From Chitinophaga sp. MM2321 (GTDB lineage: Bacteria > Bacteroidota > Bacteroidia > Chitinophagales > Chitinophagaceae): a stretch of DNA of 64,000 nucleotides. Position 1 is the first letter of the stretch; every line of letters starts with the position of its first letter. Both the position numbers and the translations under genes were made by a program. Where the stretch lies: contig NZ_OZ035533.1 in the NCBI RefSeq assembly GCF_964033635.1, positions 4,712,001-4,776,000 of the forward strand, in the 5' to 3' direction. The notes beneath the pieces were generated by a model that saw only the letters and a program-made list of their open reading frames with translations, did not search any database and was not told the DNA's origin. Shown here piece by piece: positions 17,635 through 27,743 of this stretch.

Positions 17635-18774
17635 TCAGCTGTCAGTAGCCATGGAAGCAATCCGCTCCCCTATCAGGGACCCGATAGCGATCCCCATGCC
17701 GCCCATTCGTACACCGAGAATAATATTTTTCGTATGTGCGCGGACGATAGGCTGCCTGGTTTTGCCAAAGGCCATGATCCCCGTCCACCTGTCTGCGATG
17801 GTGACGTCTCTTCCCGGAAGCACGAGGGTACGCAACAGCACTTCCAGTTCATGCTGGATACGGTCGTTGAACAGGAATTCTGTGGAGGCTTCGCCTGCGA
17901 AGTCCAGTTGCCGGCCACCGCCTATCAGCACGCGGCCATCCAGTTCCCGGAAATAATAGTAGCCTTCTTCCATGTGGAAGATGCCTTTAAACGGTAAGTC
18001 CTTCACCGGTTCGGTGATCAGCACCTGACCACGGCCGGGCACAATATCTTCGTCCGGTAGCAGCTCCCGCGTAAAGGCGTTGGTACAGAGGAGGAGTTTA
18101 CGCGCAGAAAAAACAATTTCATCTTTCAGGGTATGATGCGGCACAACAACGTTAACGCCTGTATGCAGATCCACGATCCGGCTCACGGGGCATCCTGTTT
18201 TGATTTCCACTCCTTTTTCCATGGCCATATCAATAAGGGCGCGCATCATCTTACCGGTATGCAGTTCTCCTTCAAAATTATTGCGGATAATGGCTTTGAC
18301 GTGTGTCGTCGCAAAACCAAAAGTATCCATCATTTCATTCGTAACCGTGAAAGCGGATTGTTCGCGGAAAAGAAAGCGCATCATATCATTTACGAAGTCC
18401 AGCTGGTGCAGGGCCCATTCCTGTTTAGCCCCTATCAGTTCGTAGCTGCCGTTCTCCTGGTATCCGATCCGGTCATCTCCCAAACGTCTGCGCAGCAGCT
18501 TTAATCCCGCCACCCGCATGGCTACGAGGTTCAGCACATCTTCGGTGGACATGGTTTGCAGGTCTGCCAGTATTTCGGTCAGACTGCCGATACAGGCAAA
18601 ACCTGCATTCCGGGTACTGGCGCCGGTGGGCAATACTTCCCTTTCCAGTACCAGTACACGCGCCCGCGGCTCCCGGTCTTTCAGACTCACGGCAGCAGAC
18701 AATCCGACGATACCACTGCCTATAATGATATAGTCGTATTGCAACAGGCTTTGTTTTTCCCAGTAACTAAGCAT
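17635..18774 (-). CDS. FAD-dependent oxidoreductase, DAO family
   Basis: A 379-residue flavoprotein of the glycine/D-amino-acid oxidase type. YIIIGSGIVGLSAAVSL (residues 15-31) is the FAD-binding GxGxxG motif, LPTGASTRNAGFACIG follows, and the C-terminal GVRMGGMGIAIGSLIGE contacts the cofactor in this family. The substrate cannot be told from sequence. It ends an apparent two-gene unit after an SDR gene (9 bp gap). Confidence 0.85.
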   Translation of the reverse strand: MLSYWEKQSLLQYDYIIIGSGIVGLSAAVSLKDREPRARVLVLEREVLPTGASTRNAGFACIGSLTEILADLQTMSTEDVLNLVAMRVAGLKLLRRRLGDDRIGYQENGSYELIGAKQEWALHQLDFVNDMMRFLFREQSAFTVTNEMMDTFGFATTHVKAIIRNNFEGELHTGKMMRALIDMAMEKGVEIKTGCPVSRIVDLHTGVNVVVPHHTLKDEIVFSARKLLLCTNAFTRELLPDEDIVPGRGQVLITEPVKDLPFKGIFHMEEGYYYFRELDGRVLIGGGRQLDFAGEASTEFLFNDRIQHELEVLLRTLVLPGRDVTIADRWTGIMAFGKTRQPIVRAHTKNIILGVRMGGMGIAIGSLIGERIASMATDS

Positions 18775-18783
18775 GCTACTAAT

Positions 18784-19584
18784 TTACACTGTTGATACGG
18801 AACCACCATCTACCCTGAATACGGCGCCTGTAATGAAAGACGCCTGCGTAGATGCCAGGAATGCCACAATACCGGCGGTTTCAGTGGCCAGTCCGGGACG
18901 GCCCAGTACCTGCGCCGGGCGGTTCTCTTTCAGGAATATTTTTGCCGCCTCTTCCACGGTGATGCCTTTATCTTTCGCTATTTCTTCCAGCATATTATCT
19001 ACCATAGGTGTTTTGATAAAAGCAGGAGAAACGGTATTCACCAGGATATTATCTTTTCCATAAGCCTTGGACAACGTTTTACTGTAATTATTCAACGCTG
19101 CCTTGGTAGCATTGTAATGCGCCATCATAGGATCGGGTTGTTCGGCATTTTCAGAAGAGATGTTGATAATCCTGCCACCACCCTGCTTTTGCAGGTAAGG
19201 GATGACAAGACTGGTGAGCGCCACCACGCCAAACAGGTTCACTTCAAAGATCCGGCGCCACTGATCAATTGTGATCGTTTCTACCGGGCCAACGGTATCA
19301 ATGATACCGGCGTTATTCACCAGGATGTCGATACGACCAAACCGCTCTATCGTGGTTCTGACGAGTCTCGCCAGGTCCTCTCCTTTCGCTATGTCTGCCG
19401 GCACGGCCAGTACATCCGCATTCTGCAGGCGCAGCATAGCAGCTGTATCTTCCAGCTCATCTACATTGCGTGCAGAGATCACCACTTTAGCACCTTCCAG
19501 CAGGAGTGATTCCGCAATCGCTTTGCCGATACCTTTACTGCTACCGGTGATAATAGCTACTTTCCCCTTTAACTGTAGTTCCAT
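18784..19584 (-). CDS. SDR family oxidoreductase
   Basis: A 266-residue classical short-chain dehydrogenase: TGSSKGIGKA for NAD(P) binding, DILVNNAGIID, NISSENAEQ with the catalytic Ser and YNATK with the catalytic Tyr-Lys. The C-terminus FITGAVFRVDGGSVSTV is usual for the family. Substrate unknown. It is divergent from the alcohol dehydrogenase gene at 19690 and co-directional with the FAD oxidoreductase. Confidence 0.9.
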   Translation of the reverse strand: MELQLKGKVAIITGSSKGIGKAIAESLLLEGAKVVISARNVDELEDTAAMLRLQNADVLAVPADIAKGEDLARLVRTTIERFGRIDILVNNAGIIDTVGPVETITIDQWRRIFEVNLFGVVALTSLVIPYLQKQGGGRIINISSENAEQPDPMMAHYNATKAALNNYSKTLSKAYGKDNILVNTVSPAFIKTPMVDNMLEEIAKDKGITVEEAAKIFLKENRPAQVLGRPGLATETAGIVAFLASTQASFITGAVFRVDGGSVSTV

Positions 19585-19689
19585 GATTATGTTTTTTTAG
19601 CACAAAGGATAAAGAATGAAATTACGAATCAGACAGGAATTAATGTGATTTTGGTCAATTTCCGTAGCTTCGGTATAAATTCCTTCACC

Positions 19690-20742
19690 ATGACTGAAAC
19701 CAAAGGTTACGCTGTACAAAATGCCACCGCCCCGCTCGGCCCCTGGAACTTTGAGCGCAGAGAAGTTGGTCCGCACGACGTACAGATTGAAATTTTATAT
19801 TGCGGTGTATGCCATTCAGATATACACCAGGTTAGAAATGAATGGGGTAATTCCAGTTACCCGATGGTACCCGGCCACGAAATAGTAGGGCGGATTACCA
19901 AAGTAGGCGATCATGTGACCAACTTTAAAGTGGGTGACCTCGCAGGAATAGGTTGCTTTGTTGACTCCTGCCGTGTGTGCGATCCCTGCAAAGCAGGCGA
20001 GGAACAGTATTGTGTAACAGGTGGCGCCAGCACGTACAACGGCCTGGAAATGGACCGTAAAACGCCTACCTATGGCGGCTATTCCACCCGGATTGTAGCG
20101 GATGAAAAATACACCCTGAAAATTTCTGATAAGTTACCACTGGAAGGTGTGGCGCCGTTGCTTTGCGCAGGCATCACTACTTATTCCCCGCTGCGCCACT
20201 GGAAAGTAGGCAAAGGGCATAAAGTAGCAGTACTGGGCCTCGGTGGTCTGGGGCACATGGCGGTAAAACTGGCGGCTTCATTTGGCGCAGAAGTAACCAT
20301 GCTGAGTACCTCTCCCTCCAAGGAAGCAGATGCTAAAAGGCTGGGCGCACATCACTTCTCGCTGATCAATGATCAGGCGCACATGAAGCAACTGCAAGGC
20401 CAGTTTGATTTCATTATCAACACGGTATCTGCCCCGCACGATTACAGTACTTTCCTCAATCTGCTCAACCTGAATGGCGTGATGATCTGTCTGGGCGTAC
20501 CTCCGGCGCCCTCTGTAGTACCCGCTTTCAACCTCATTATGGGCCGCAGGAGTATAGCCGGTTCACTGATAGGCGGTATCCGTGAAACACAGGAAATGCT
20601 GGACTATTGCGCCGAACACAATATCACCAGCGATGTGGAAGTAATTGATATAAAAGATATCAATACTGCTTACGAGCGGATGTTGAAAGGAGATGTGAAA
20701 TATAGATTTGTGATTGATATCGCCAGCCTTAACCAGGATTAA
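19690..20742 (+). CDS. Zinc-dependent alcohol dehydrogenase (CAD/YahK-like)
   Basis: Start chosen at MTETKGYAV, since the 15 residues before it have no family counterpart. The 350-residue protein has the catalytic-zinc motif CGVCHSDIH, GHEIVGRI, the structural-zinc cysteines in CRVCDPCKAGEEQYC and the NADP-binding GLGGLGHMA. This group reduces aldehydes to alcohols. The last codons NQD-stop lie inside the left arm of a long repeat shared with the gene end at 61623. Confidence 0.9.
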   Translation: MTETKGYAVQNATAPLGPWNFERREVGPHDVQIEILYCGVCHSDIHQVRNEWGNSSYPMVPGHEIVGRITKVGDHVTNFKVGDLAGIGCFVDSCRVCDPCKAGEEQYCVTGGASTYNGLEMDRKTPTYGGYSTRIVADEKYTLKISDKLPLEGVAPLLCAGITTYSPLRHWKVGKGHKVAVLGLGGLGHMAVKLAASFGAEVTMLSTSPSKEADAKRLGAHHFSLINDQAHMKQLQGQFDFIINTVSAPHDYSTFLNLLNLNGVMICLGVPPAPSVVPAFNLIMGRRSIAGSLIGGIRETQEMLDYCAEHNITSDVEVIDIKDINTAYERMLKGDVKYRFVIDIASLNQD

Positions 20743-20850
20743 AAAGGATTAGAAAAGGATTACCAGGATGGGTGTTTTGTTGTTTATCTTTTTAAAAGCA
20801 TTTAAACAACAAAACACCCATCCTTTTAAATCCTGTAATCTTTTAATCCT
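20732..20850. repeat. Long imperfect inverted repeat, family A, copy 1
   Basis: The outer parts of both arms begin ACCAGGATTAAAA in their own direction. The inner 21 bp, 20766-20786 with 20803-20823 (GGATGGGTGTTTTGTTGTTT plus one base), are perfect with a 16-nt loop. It covers the stop codon of the alcohol dehydrogenase and ends 3 bp before the ilvA stop. The same sequence forms a 49-bp arm palindrome at 61430-61617. It probably serves as a bidirectional terminator. Confidence 0.85.
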
Positions 20851-20852
20851 GG

Positions 20853-22109
20853 TCAGACGAGGTAGCTGAACAGGTTATCGTCTTTATTCAGTTCTGTAAA
20901 CTGAAAATTATATTTTCTGAAATTGGCGATAAGGATGTCATAGTCTTCCTTGTTTTTCAGCTCTACGCCTACCAGTGCCGGCCCTATTTCCTTATTGTGT
21001 TTTTGTATATATTCAAACCGGGTGATGTCGTCTGTGGGGCCAAGAATATTATTTACAAACTCTCTCAGTGCGCCGGGACGTTGCGCGAAACGTACAATAA
21101 AATAATGTTTCAATCCTTCGTAGAGCAGGGAACGTTCTTTTATTTCCTGCATGCGGTCAATATCATTATTACCACCGCTGATCACGCATACTACCTTCTT
21201 GCCTTTTATTTCTTCCGAAAAACCTTCCAGCGCCGCTATAGACAAGGCTCCTGCCGGTTCTACCACGATGGCATCTTCATTATATAATTTCAGGATAGTG
21301 GAGCACACCATGCCTTCCGGTACCAGGTGCATTTTGTCCAGTACTTCCCGGCATATTTCATAGTTGAGCGTACCTACTCTTTTTACGGCAGCGCCGTCAA
21401 CGAAGCGTTCAATTTCATCCAGTGTAACGGGACCGCCATTTTCCATGGCGCGCAGCATGGAAGGAGCGCCTTCCGGCTCTACGCCGATGATGTGTGTATG
21501 CGGACTATAGGTTTTAAAATAGGTACCCACACCGGCAGCCAGCCCACCGCCGCCAACAGGTACAAAAAGATAATCTATGACCGGTTGATCTTCGAGGATC
21601 TCTACGGCTACAGTGCCTTGTCCTTCTATAATTTTTGCATTGTCAAACGGGGGAATGAAGGTCATACCGTTTGTGATGGTAAATGCCTGTGCTTCGGCAG
21701 AGCAATCATCAAAAGTATCGCCAATGAGGCGTATTTCGATGTTGTCGCCGCCAAACATATTCACCTGGTTTACTTTTTGTTTGGGTGTGATGATGGGCAT
21801 GAATACCACGCCTTTAATGTTCATGGCTTTACATGCATAAGCAAAGCCCTGGGCATGGTTACCGGCGCTGGCGCAGGTAACGCCATTTGCCAATACATGA
21901 GCAGGCAGACTGCTGAGGAGGTTATATGCGCCGCGTAATTTATAGGAGCGTACCAGTTGCATATCCTCTCTTTTCAGATATACGTCACAGTTATAGCGCC
22001 GGGAGAGATTGGCGCTATACATAAGCGGGGTACGGTTTACAACCGGTTTCAGCTTTACGGCCGCATCCAGGATATTGAGGGAGTTTACACTACTTATTAC
22101 TTCAGACAT
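20853..22109 (-). CDS. ilvA: Threonine dehydratase (threonine ammonia-lyase)
   Basis: Deaminates threonine to 2-oxobutanoate, the entry to isoleucine synthesis. PLP binds Lys57 in RSYKLRGAYN; VPVGGGGLAAGVG is the phosphate-binding loop. Residues from about 335 form one ACT-like regulatory domain (HYFIVRFAQRPGALREFVNN), usual for the 415-420 residue form. It is the last gene of the ilv cluster, 160 bp after ilvC, with an inverted repeat in the gap. Confidence 0.94.
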   Translation of the reverse strand: MSEVISSVNSLNILDAAVKLKPVVNRTPLMYSANLSRRYNCDVYLKREDMQLVRSYKLRGAYNLLSSLPAHVLANGVTCASAGNHAQGFAYACKAMNIKGVVFMPIITPKQKVNQVNMFGGDNIEIRLIGDTFDDCSAEAQAFTITNGMTFIPPFDNAKIIEGQGTVAVEILEDQPVIDYLFVPVGGGGLAAGVGTYFKTYSPHTHIIGVEPEGAPSMLRAMENGGPVTLDEIERFVDGAAVKRVGTLNYEICREVLDKMHLVPEGMVCSTILKLYNEDAIVVEPAGALSIAALEGFSEEIKGKKVVCVISGGNNDIDRMQEIKERSLLYEGLKHYFIVRFAQRPGALREFVNNILGPTDDITRFEYIQKHNKEIGPALVGVELKNKEDYDILIANFRKYNFQFTELNKDDNLFSYLV

Positions 22110-22120
22110 AAAATGTAATT

Positions 22121-22252
22121 AATAGAAACGGCAAAGCATTTTCGGGACTATCGAAATCATGGAACCTGTATTCAGTATCAGAAAAATATTTTTCTTCTAT
22201 ACTAAATACCAGCACCAATAATTTCAATAATTCGAAAATGCTTTGCCATTCT
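22121..22252. repeat. Inverted repeat with long loop between ilvC and ilvA
   Basis: GGCAAAGCATTTTCG (22130-22144) pairs with CGAAAATGCTTTGCC (22233-22247) over 15 bp around an 88-nt loop, with partial extension outward. The loop holds a 16-nt A/T palindrome (AGAAAAATATTTTTCT). It may attenuate or stabilise the ilvA part of the transcript. Confidence 0.6.
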
Positions 22253-22269
22253 AATTTATAATATTGCTA

Positions 22270-23316
22270 TTAAGCGTTGTTAGGGCGCAGTTTACGTACA
22301 GCCGCACCTGCCTGCCACATTTCGCTTTCGCGCAGTTCTTTCAGTTCTTCGTTCAGTTTTTCGCGGTAATCCGGAGTACTGTTGGAAGCGATAGAACGGG
22401 CAGCTTCTTTACCTGCTGCTACGCTGGCGTACAGTTCATCAAATACGGGCTGAGTAGCGGATTTGAATTTTTTCCACCAGTCGAGTGCACCACGTTGCGC
22501 TGTAGTAGAGCAGTTGGCATACATCCAGTCCATACCGTTTTCTGCTACCAGTGGCATGAGTGACTGCGTCAGTTCTTCTACTGTTTCATTGAATGCTTCA
22601 GAAGGAGAGTGACCATTTTTACGCAGTGTTTCGTATTGTGCTGCGAAGATACCCTGGATACAACCCATCAGTGAACCACGTTCGCCGGTGAGATCGGAGA
22701 ATACTTCTTTTCTGAAATCTGTTTCAAACAGGTAACCGGAACCAACGCCGATACCCAGTGCTACTACGCGTTCTTTAGCGCGGCCGGTAGCATCCTGGAA
22801 GATAGCGTAGCTGGAATTCAGACCCTGACCAGCGAGGAACAGGCGACGCAGGGAAGTACCGGAGCCTTTAGGTGCTACCAGGATTACATCTACATCAGCA
22901 GGAGGAATAATACCTGTCTGTTCTTTATACGTGATACCAAATCCGTGGGAGAAGTACAGTGCTTTACCAGGAGTGAGGTGTTTTTTCAGGGTAGGCCAGA
23001 GGGTGATCTGTCCTGCATCAGACAACAGGAACTGAAGAATGGTACCTTTCTGTGCTGCTTCTTCGATATCGAATAATGTTTCGCCCGGAACCCAGCCATC
23101 AGCAACTGCTTTATCCCAGGTTTTGGAATTTTTACGTTGTCCTACGATAACATTGAAGCCGTTGTCTTTCAGATTCAGTGCCTGGCCGGGGCCTTGTACA
23201 CCATAACCTATTACTGCTATCACTTCGTTCTTCAGCACTTCCCTTGCTTTTTCCATAGGGAATTCTTCCCTGGTTACTACTTGTTCGAGTACCCCTCCAA
23301 AATTGATGGTTGCCAT
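22270..23316 (-). CDS. ilvC: Ketol-acid reductoisomerase
   Basis: Isomerises and reduces acetolactate or acetohydroxybutyrate with NAD(P)H and Mg. The Rossmann motif GYGVQGPGQALNLKDNG is followed by the cofactor-selecting loop GQRKNSKTW, then LVAPKGSGTSLRRLF and metal-site DLTGERGSLMGCIQG. Length 348. It lies 96 bp after ilvN in the operon. Confidence 0.95.
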   Translation of the reverse strand: MATINFGGVLEQVVTREEFPMEKAREVLKNEVIAVIGYGVQGPGQALNLKDNGFNVIVGQRKNSKTWDKAVADGWVPGETLFDIEEAAQKGTILQFLLSDAGQITLWPTLKKHLTPGKALYFSHGFGITYKEQTGIIPPADVDVILVAPKGSGTSLRRLFLAGQGLNSSYAIFQDATGRAKERVVALGIGVGSGYLFETDFRKEVFSDLTGERGSLMGCIQGIFAAQYETLRKNGHSPSEAFNETVEELTQSLMPLVAENGMDWMYANCSTTAQRGALDWWKKFKSATQPVFDELYASVAAGKEAARSIASNSTPDYREKLNEELKELRESEMWQAGAAVRKLRPNNA

Positions 23317-23329
23317 GTTTTGTTTTTTT

Positions 23330-23362
23330 AGCTGTTAGCTATTAGCCCTTAGCTATTAGCTG
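23330..23362. repeat. Short TTAGCTATTAGC-type repeats between ilvN and ilvC
   Basis: AGCTGTTAGCTATTAGC is followed at once by CCTTAGCTATTAGCTG, so a TTAGCTATTAGC-like unit recurs. A related TTTTAGCTATCAGC stands at 52638-52651 after the UbiA-like gene start. The significance is unknown; it could be a remnant of a dispersed intergenic repeat. Confidence 0.5.
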
Positions 23363-23412
23363 TGATTTGAATGAATGATTGTTATAGTTATTTAAATTGC
23401 TGCGGTGAAGTA

Positions 23413-23946
23413 CTACACGGTAGCCCTGCTCGCCTGCAGATCTTTCAGATGTTCATGGAAACGGCGGCTCCATTTTACAATGGCCACCCTTCCGCTCTTT
23501 GAATATTCTATCAGTCCGTATGGCTCCAGTTTTTTGATAAAGTCTGTCAACTCCTGCTGGTGGCCTGTTTTTTCAATGACAAAATAGTCAGCAGTGATCG
23601 TCAGGATACGCGCATGATTTTCGCGGATCAGTTTTTCTATATCTCCGTTGTGTAATGATTTGGTAGATATTTTATACAATGCCAGCTCCTGGTACACCAC
23701 TTCTTCTTCCTCATGTACAAAGGCACGGTGTATTTCGATCAGTCTTTCTATCTGACCGATCACCTTATCCAGTTTCTCACGTGTAGACATCACCGTTATG
23801 ATGAACTTATACACACCGGGAATTTCTGTTTCAGCCGTAGTAAGGCTGGTGATATTGATGCCTCTGCGGGTAAATATAATGGTGATACGGTTGGTGATAC
23901 CGATACGATCTTCCGTATATACCGTTACTGTATATTCTTTTTGCAT
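23413..23946 (-). CDS. ilvN: Acetolactate synthase regulatory subunit
   Basis: Start placed at MQKEYTVTVYTEDRIG, where the ACT domain begins; the upstream in-frame codons (EEPGGAAQAVF) look like the translated intergenic repeat. The 177-residue small subunit has the N-terminal ACT domain (GITNRITIIFTRRGINITSL), which binds valine in homologues, and a second domain. It is 105 bp after ilvB. Confidence 0.92.
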   Translation of the reverse strand: MQKEYTVTVYTEDRIGITNRITIIFTRRGINITSLTTAETEIPGVYKFIITVMSTREKLDKVIGQIERLIEIHRAFVHEEEEVVYQELALYKISTKSLHNGDIEKLIRENHARILTITADYFVIEKTGHQQELTDFIKKLEPYGLIEYSKSGRVAIVKWSRRFHEHLKDLQASRATV

Positions 23947-23959
23947 AAAAACAGCTTGG

Positions 23960-24000
23960 GCGGCCCCTCCCGGTTCTTCTCCCAACGGAGGGAGCCTTGA
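23960..24000. repeat. GC-rich imperfect inverted repeat between ilvB and ilvN
   Basis: On the plus strand GGCCCCTCCC and GGGAGCC-type arms flank an inner CTCCC/GGGAG pair. The composition is unlike the neighbouring DNA. It resembles the short GC-rich repeats scattered between genes in many Bacteroidota; that likeness is from memory. Confidence 0.4.
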
Positions 24001-24051
24001 AGGGCTTATCTTATTAAAAATTTATCTTTATTCTGCTATCGTCCGGCGATA

Positions 24052-25800
24052 CTATTCCAGCCTGATGGCGGAAACAGGTGCGCCCGCCGGCACCATCGGG
24101 AATACGTTATCTTCTTTTTCTACCACCACTTCCAGCAGATATGCGCCTTTGTGTGCCAGCATTTCGTCTATCGCTGCAGAGATATTCTCTCTTGTTGTTA
24201 CTTTCTTACCGGGGATATAAAATCCTTTTGCTACCTGTACGAAATCCGGATTTACCATTTCGGTAGATGAATAACGTTTGTCGAAGAACAACTGCTGCCA
24301 CTGGCGAACCATGCCGAGGAAGTTGTTGTTCAGGATCACGATCTTCACCCCGATCTTGGATTGATGGATAGTGGCCAGTTCCTGGAGTGTCATCTGAAAA
24401 CAACCGTCGCCGATGATGGCTACCACTTCTTTTTCAGGTGTACCCATTTTGGCGCCCATAGCTGCCGGCAACGAAAAGCCCATGGTACCCATACCACCGG
24501 AGGTGATGTTGGTATTTGGGTTTTTGAAGCGATAGTAGCGGGAGGCTACCATCTGGTGTTGTCCTACATCTGTTACCAGTACTGCTTCCCCTTTTGTTTT
24601 TTCTGAGATGAGACGAATTACTTCCGCCATCTTCAGCTCTCCTTCTTCCGGAAACAGTTCACGATGCTGTACTTTATCGTATTCCTTTTTATCTGCATCG
24701 CGGAATTCAGCCAGCCATGCTGCATGTTCTGCCGGTTTTACTTCCGTCAGCAACGCCTGCAAGGCAGTTTTTGCATCCGCATGTACGGCTACATCTGCTG
24801 TAATGATCTTGTTGATTTCCGCTGCATCTATTTCAATGTGGATCACTTTTGCTTTGCTGGCATAACTGGATATATCGCCGGTTACACGGTCATCGAAGCG
24901 CATCCCTACGGCGATGAGTACATCGCATTCGCCGGTGAGCATATTCGGACCATAGTTACCGTGCATACCGAGCATACCTACATACATCGGATGATCTACA
25001 GGTACTGCGGAGAGGCCCAGCAGGGTGGAAGCTACAGGGATCTGTGCTTTTTCTGCCAGTGCAATCAGTTCCTTTTCAGCACCTGACAGCAATACGCCAT
25101 GACCACAAAGGATGAAGGGCTTTTTAGCACCGTTGATCAATGCCGCTGCTTCCTGTACCGCTTCCGGCTTCAGCTGGGGCACGGGTTGGTAGCTGCGGAT
25201 ATAATTGCATGGTTTGTACTCGTATTCAAATTCACCAAACTGTGCATTCTTGGTAATATCTACCAGTACCGGGCCGGGGCGGCCGCTACGGGCGATATAA
25301 AATGCTTTGGCCATTGCTTCCGGAATATCTTCCTGGCGGGTAACCTGGATATTCCATTTGGTGATAGGCATGGTAATACCGATCACGTCTGTTTCCTGGA
25401 AAGCATCTGTACCCAGCAGGGATGCAGCCACCTGACCGGTGATGCAGACCATAGGGGTGCTATCCATGTAAGCATCAGCCAAGCCTGTTACCAGGTTGGT
25501 AGCGCCGGGGCCGGAGGTAGCAAAAGCCACACCCACTTTACCCGAACTGCGTGCATATCCCTGAGCAGCGTGCGTAGCACCCTGTTCATGTCTTACAAGT
25601 ATATGATGAACTTTGTCCTGAAAATCGTACAGCGCATCATAAATAGGCATGATAGCTCCACCCGGATAACCAAATATGGTTTCCACGCCTTCTGCTATCA
25701 GCGAGCGGATTACCGCTTCAGAACCGGTGATAACAGGCTTAGCGGCTACCTGTTGGTCTACCTTCTCAGTCTTCATCAGTAACACATCCTTCTGTTGCAT
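24052..25800 (-). CDS. ilvB: Acetolactate synthase catalytic subunit
   Basis: Condenses pyruvate with pyruvate or 2-oxobutanoate using thiamine diphosphate, Mg and FAD. The 582-residue protein has the catalytic Glu region [37 protein letters not shown] and the TPP motif from [15 protein letters not shown] to ILNNN. Its start at 25800 overlaps the ilvD end by 35 bp; Met9 (25776) would still overlap by 11 bp. Confidence 0.95.
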   Translation of the reverse strand: MQQKDVLLMKTEKVDQQVAAKPVITGSEAVIRSLIAEGVETIFGYPGGAIMPIYDALYDFQDKVHHILVRHEQGATHAAQGYARSSGKVGVAFATSGPGATNLVTGLADAYMDSTPMVCITGQVAASLLGTDAFQETDVIGITMPITKWNIQVTRQEDIPEAMAKAFYIARSGRPGPVLVDITKNAQFGEFEYEYKPCNYIRSYQPVPQLKPEAVQEAAALINGAKKPFILCGHGVLLSGAEKELIALAEKAQIPVASTLLGLSAVPVDHPMYVGMLGMHGNYGPNMLTGECDVLIAVGMRFDDRVTGDISSYASKAKVIHIEIDAAEINKIITADVAVHADAKTALQALLTEVKPAEHAAWLAEFRDADKKEYDKVQHRELFPEEGELKMAEVIRLISEKTKGEAVLVTDVGQHQMVASRYYRFKNPNTNITSGGMGTMGFSLPAAMGAKMGTPEKEVVAIIGDGCFQMTLQELATIHQSKIGVKIVILNNNFLGMVRQWQQLFFDKRYSSTEMVNPDFVQVAKGFYIPGKKVTTRENISAAIDEMLAHKGAYLLEVVVEKEDNVFPMVPAGAPVSAIRLE

Positions 25801-27445
25801 TTTTTACAAGTTTTGCGTACTTAAATAGGATTCCATTAGTTGCTTTCAATGCGGGTTGCGTCCACTGCGCCCTGCGGGCTGCCAGCTCTTCGTCACTGAT
25901 CTCCACATCGATCGTATTGTTTACGGCGTCTATTTTGATGATATCGTTGTCTTTTACCAGTGCGATAGTTCCTCCTTCATAGGCTTCCGGTGTGATATGT
26001 CCTACCACAAAGCCATGTGTACCTCCTGAGAAGCGGCCATCGGTGATAAGTGCCACGCTTTTGCCTAAGCCTACGCCCATAATGGCGCTGGTAGGTTTCA
26101 GCATTTCGGGCATGCCGGGAGCGCCTTTTGGACCCACCTGGCGGATGACGACCACGTCTCCTTCTTTCACCCTGCCGGACTGGATACCTGCGATCAGTTC
26201 AAATTCGCCGTCAAATACGCGGGCAGGGCCTATGAAGAGCTCTCCTTCCTTACCGGTGATTTTTGCAACAGCGCCCTGTTCGGCCAGGTTGCCATATAAG
26301 ATCTGGATATGACCATTTACTTTCAATGGTTTTTCCAGTGGTACGATGATATCCTGTGTGGTGAAGTCGATATCTGGTACGCTCTCCAGGTTTTCAGCAA
26401 TGGTTTTACCCGTTACCGTCAGGCAATCGCCGTTTAGTCGTCCTTGTTTGAGCAGGTATTTCATCACCATTGGAACGCCGCCGATGTTGTGCAGGTCTTC
26501 CATCAGGTATTTACCACTTGGTTTAAGATCTGCTATCAGCGGGGTTTTATCACTTACACGCTGGAAATCTTCCAGTCTCACCGATATGCCTACTGATTTT
26601 GCGATAGCAATGAAGTGCAATACCGCGTTGGTGCTGCCACCCAGTGCCATGATTACGGTGATCGCGTTTTCAAATGCTTCCTTGGTCATGATATCTTTGG
26701 GTTTGATATCTCTTTCCAGAAGCAAACGGATATATTGACCGGCAGCGATGCATTCCTCTTTTTTCTCTTTGCTCAGCGCAGGGTTGGAGGAGCTGTAGGG
26801 CAGGCTCATACCCAATGCTTCAATGGCTGCAGACATGGTATTAGCCGTATACATACCGCCACAGGCACCTGCACCGGGGCAGGAGTTCTGTACAATGCCT
26901 TTGAAATCGCCTTCGTCGAGTTTACCTGCCATTTTCTGGCCCAGTGCTTCGAAAGCGGATATAATGTTAAGATCTTGTCCTTTATATTTACCTGGCGCGA
27001 TAGTACCGCCGTACACCATGATAGACGGGCGATTGAGACGACCCATCGCCATCAGGGAACCGGGCATGTTTTTATCGCAGCCGGGTACGGTGATCAGTGC
27101 ATCATAGTATTGTGCACCACAAACAGTTTCAATGGAATCTGCAATCAGATCACGGCTTACCAGGGAGTAGCGCATACCGGGGGTACCATTGCTGATACCA
27201 TCGCTTACACCGATAGTATTGAAGATGAGTCCGACCAGGTTATTGTCCCAGACACCTTTTTTCACATCTTTGGCGAGGTCGTTCAGGTGCATGTTGCAGG
27301 TATTACCATCGTAACCCATGCTAGCAATACCTACCTGTGCCTTTTTCAGGTCTTCCTCTGTCAATCCTATTCCGTATAACTGCGCCTGCGCAGCTGGCTG
27401 CGTAGGGTCCTGTGTAATCGTTTTGCTATATTTATTTAATTCCAT
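25766..27445 (-). CDS. ilvD: Dihydroxy-acid dehydratase
   Basis: Dehydrates 2,3-dihydroxy acids to 2-oxo acids in Val/Ile synthesis using an Fe-S cluster. Cluster cysteines are seen in [20 protein letters not shown] and [16 protein letters not shown] start it at ATG 27445 ([12 protein letters not shown]); a TTG nine codons upstream only adds VVCIITIT. It begins 298 bp after ilvE, the longest gap in the cluster, and a separate promoter there is possible. Confidence 0.94.
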   Translation of the reverse strand: MELNKYSKTITQDPTQPAAQAQLYGIGLTEEDLKKAQVGIASMGYDGNTCNMHLNDLAKDVKKGVWDNNLVGLIFNTIGVSDGISNGTPGMRYSLVSRDLIADSIETVCGAQYYDALITVPGCDKNMPGSLMAMGRLNRPSIMVYGGTIAPGKYKGQDLNIISAFEALGQKMAGKLDEGDFKGIVQNSCPGAGACGGMYTANTMSAAIEALGMSLPYSSSNPALSKEKKEECIAAGQYIRLLLERDIKPKDIMTKEAFENAITVIMALGGSTNAVLHFIAIAKSVGISVRLEDFQRVSDKTPLIADLKPSGKYLMEDLHNIGGVPMVMKYLLKQGRLNGDCLTVTGKTIAENLESVPDIDFTTQDIIVPLEKPLKVNGHIQILYGNLAEQGAVAKITGKEGELFIGPARVFDGEFELIAGIQSGRVKEGDVVVIRQVGPKGAPGMPEMLKPTSAIMGVGLGKSVALITDGRFSGGTHGFVVGHITPEAYEGGTIALVKDNDIIKIDAVNNTIDVEISDEELAARRAQWTQPALKATNGILFKYAKLVKNATEGCVTDED

Positions 27446-27504
27446 CGTTATTGTTATTATACAGACTACCAAGCGTTTATAGTAATCCCATTTTAAAAGT
27501 TCTA

Positions 27505-27540
27505 CACAAATTACCGGGTCGCGACGTGATATTCAAACCA
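27505..27540 (-). promoter_or_regulatory. Possible internal promoter before ilvD
   Basis: On the minus strand TTTG (within GGTTTGAATATC) is followed after 20 nt by TAATTTG, one base short of the TAnnTTTG -7 box. The 298-bp gap holds no ORF I can support and no terminator with a T tract. Confidence 0.3.
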
Positions 27541-27743
27541 ACAATTTCCAAATAACCGGTCTTCAAATCTGCCTTTTGAGCTTTCAAACCCTTTACTGTA
27601 AAGGATTATAGATTTTTCGTTTTACAACCGCCAAGCGGGCAGAAATCATAAAGCTACTACTGTTGACTGAGGCCTATTTGCCATTTGTCGGGGGCTTTAT
27701 GTTGCGCCCCTATGCTTTCTGCCAGCCTGGGGTCGTTATATTA

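Noticed and set aside
23947..23985. Upstream start for ilvN adding EEPGGAAQAVF.
   Set aside because: These codons come from a GC-rich intergenic repeat, and the ACT domain begins right after MQKEYTV.
27589..27648. A second branched-chain leader peptide between ilvE and ilvD (minus strand, starting MISARLAVVK, 18 codons).
   Set aside because: Only six scattered Ile/Val/Leu residues, no dense run, and no stem-loop with a T tract between it and ilvD.
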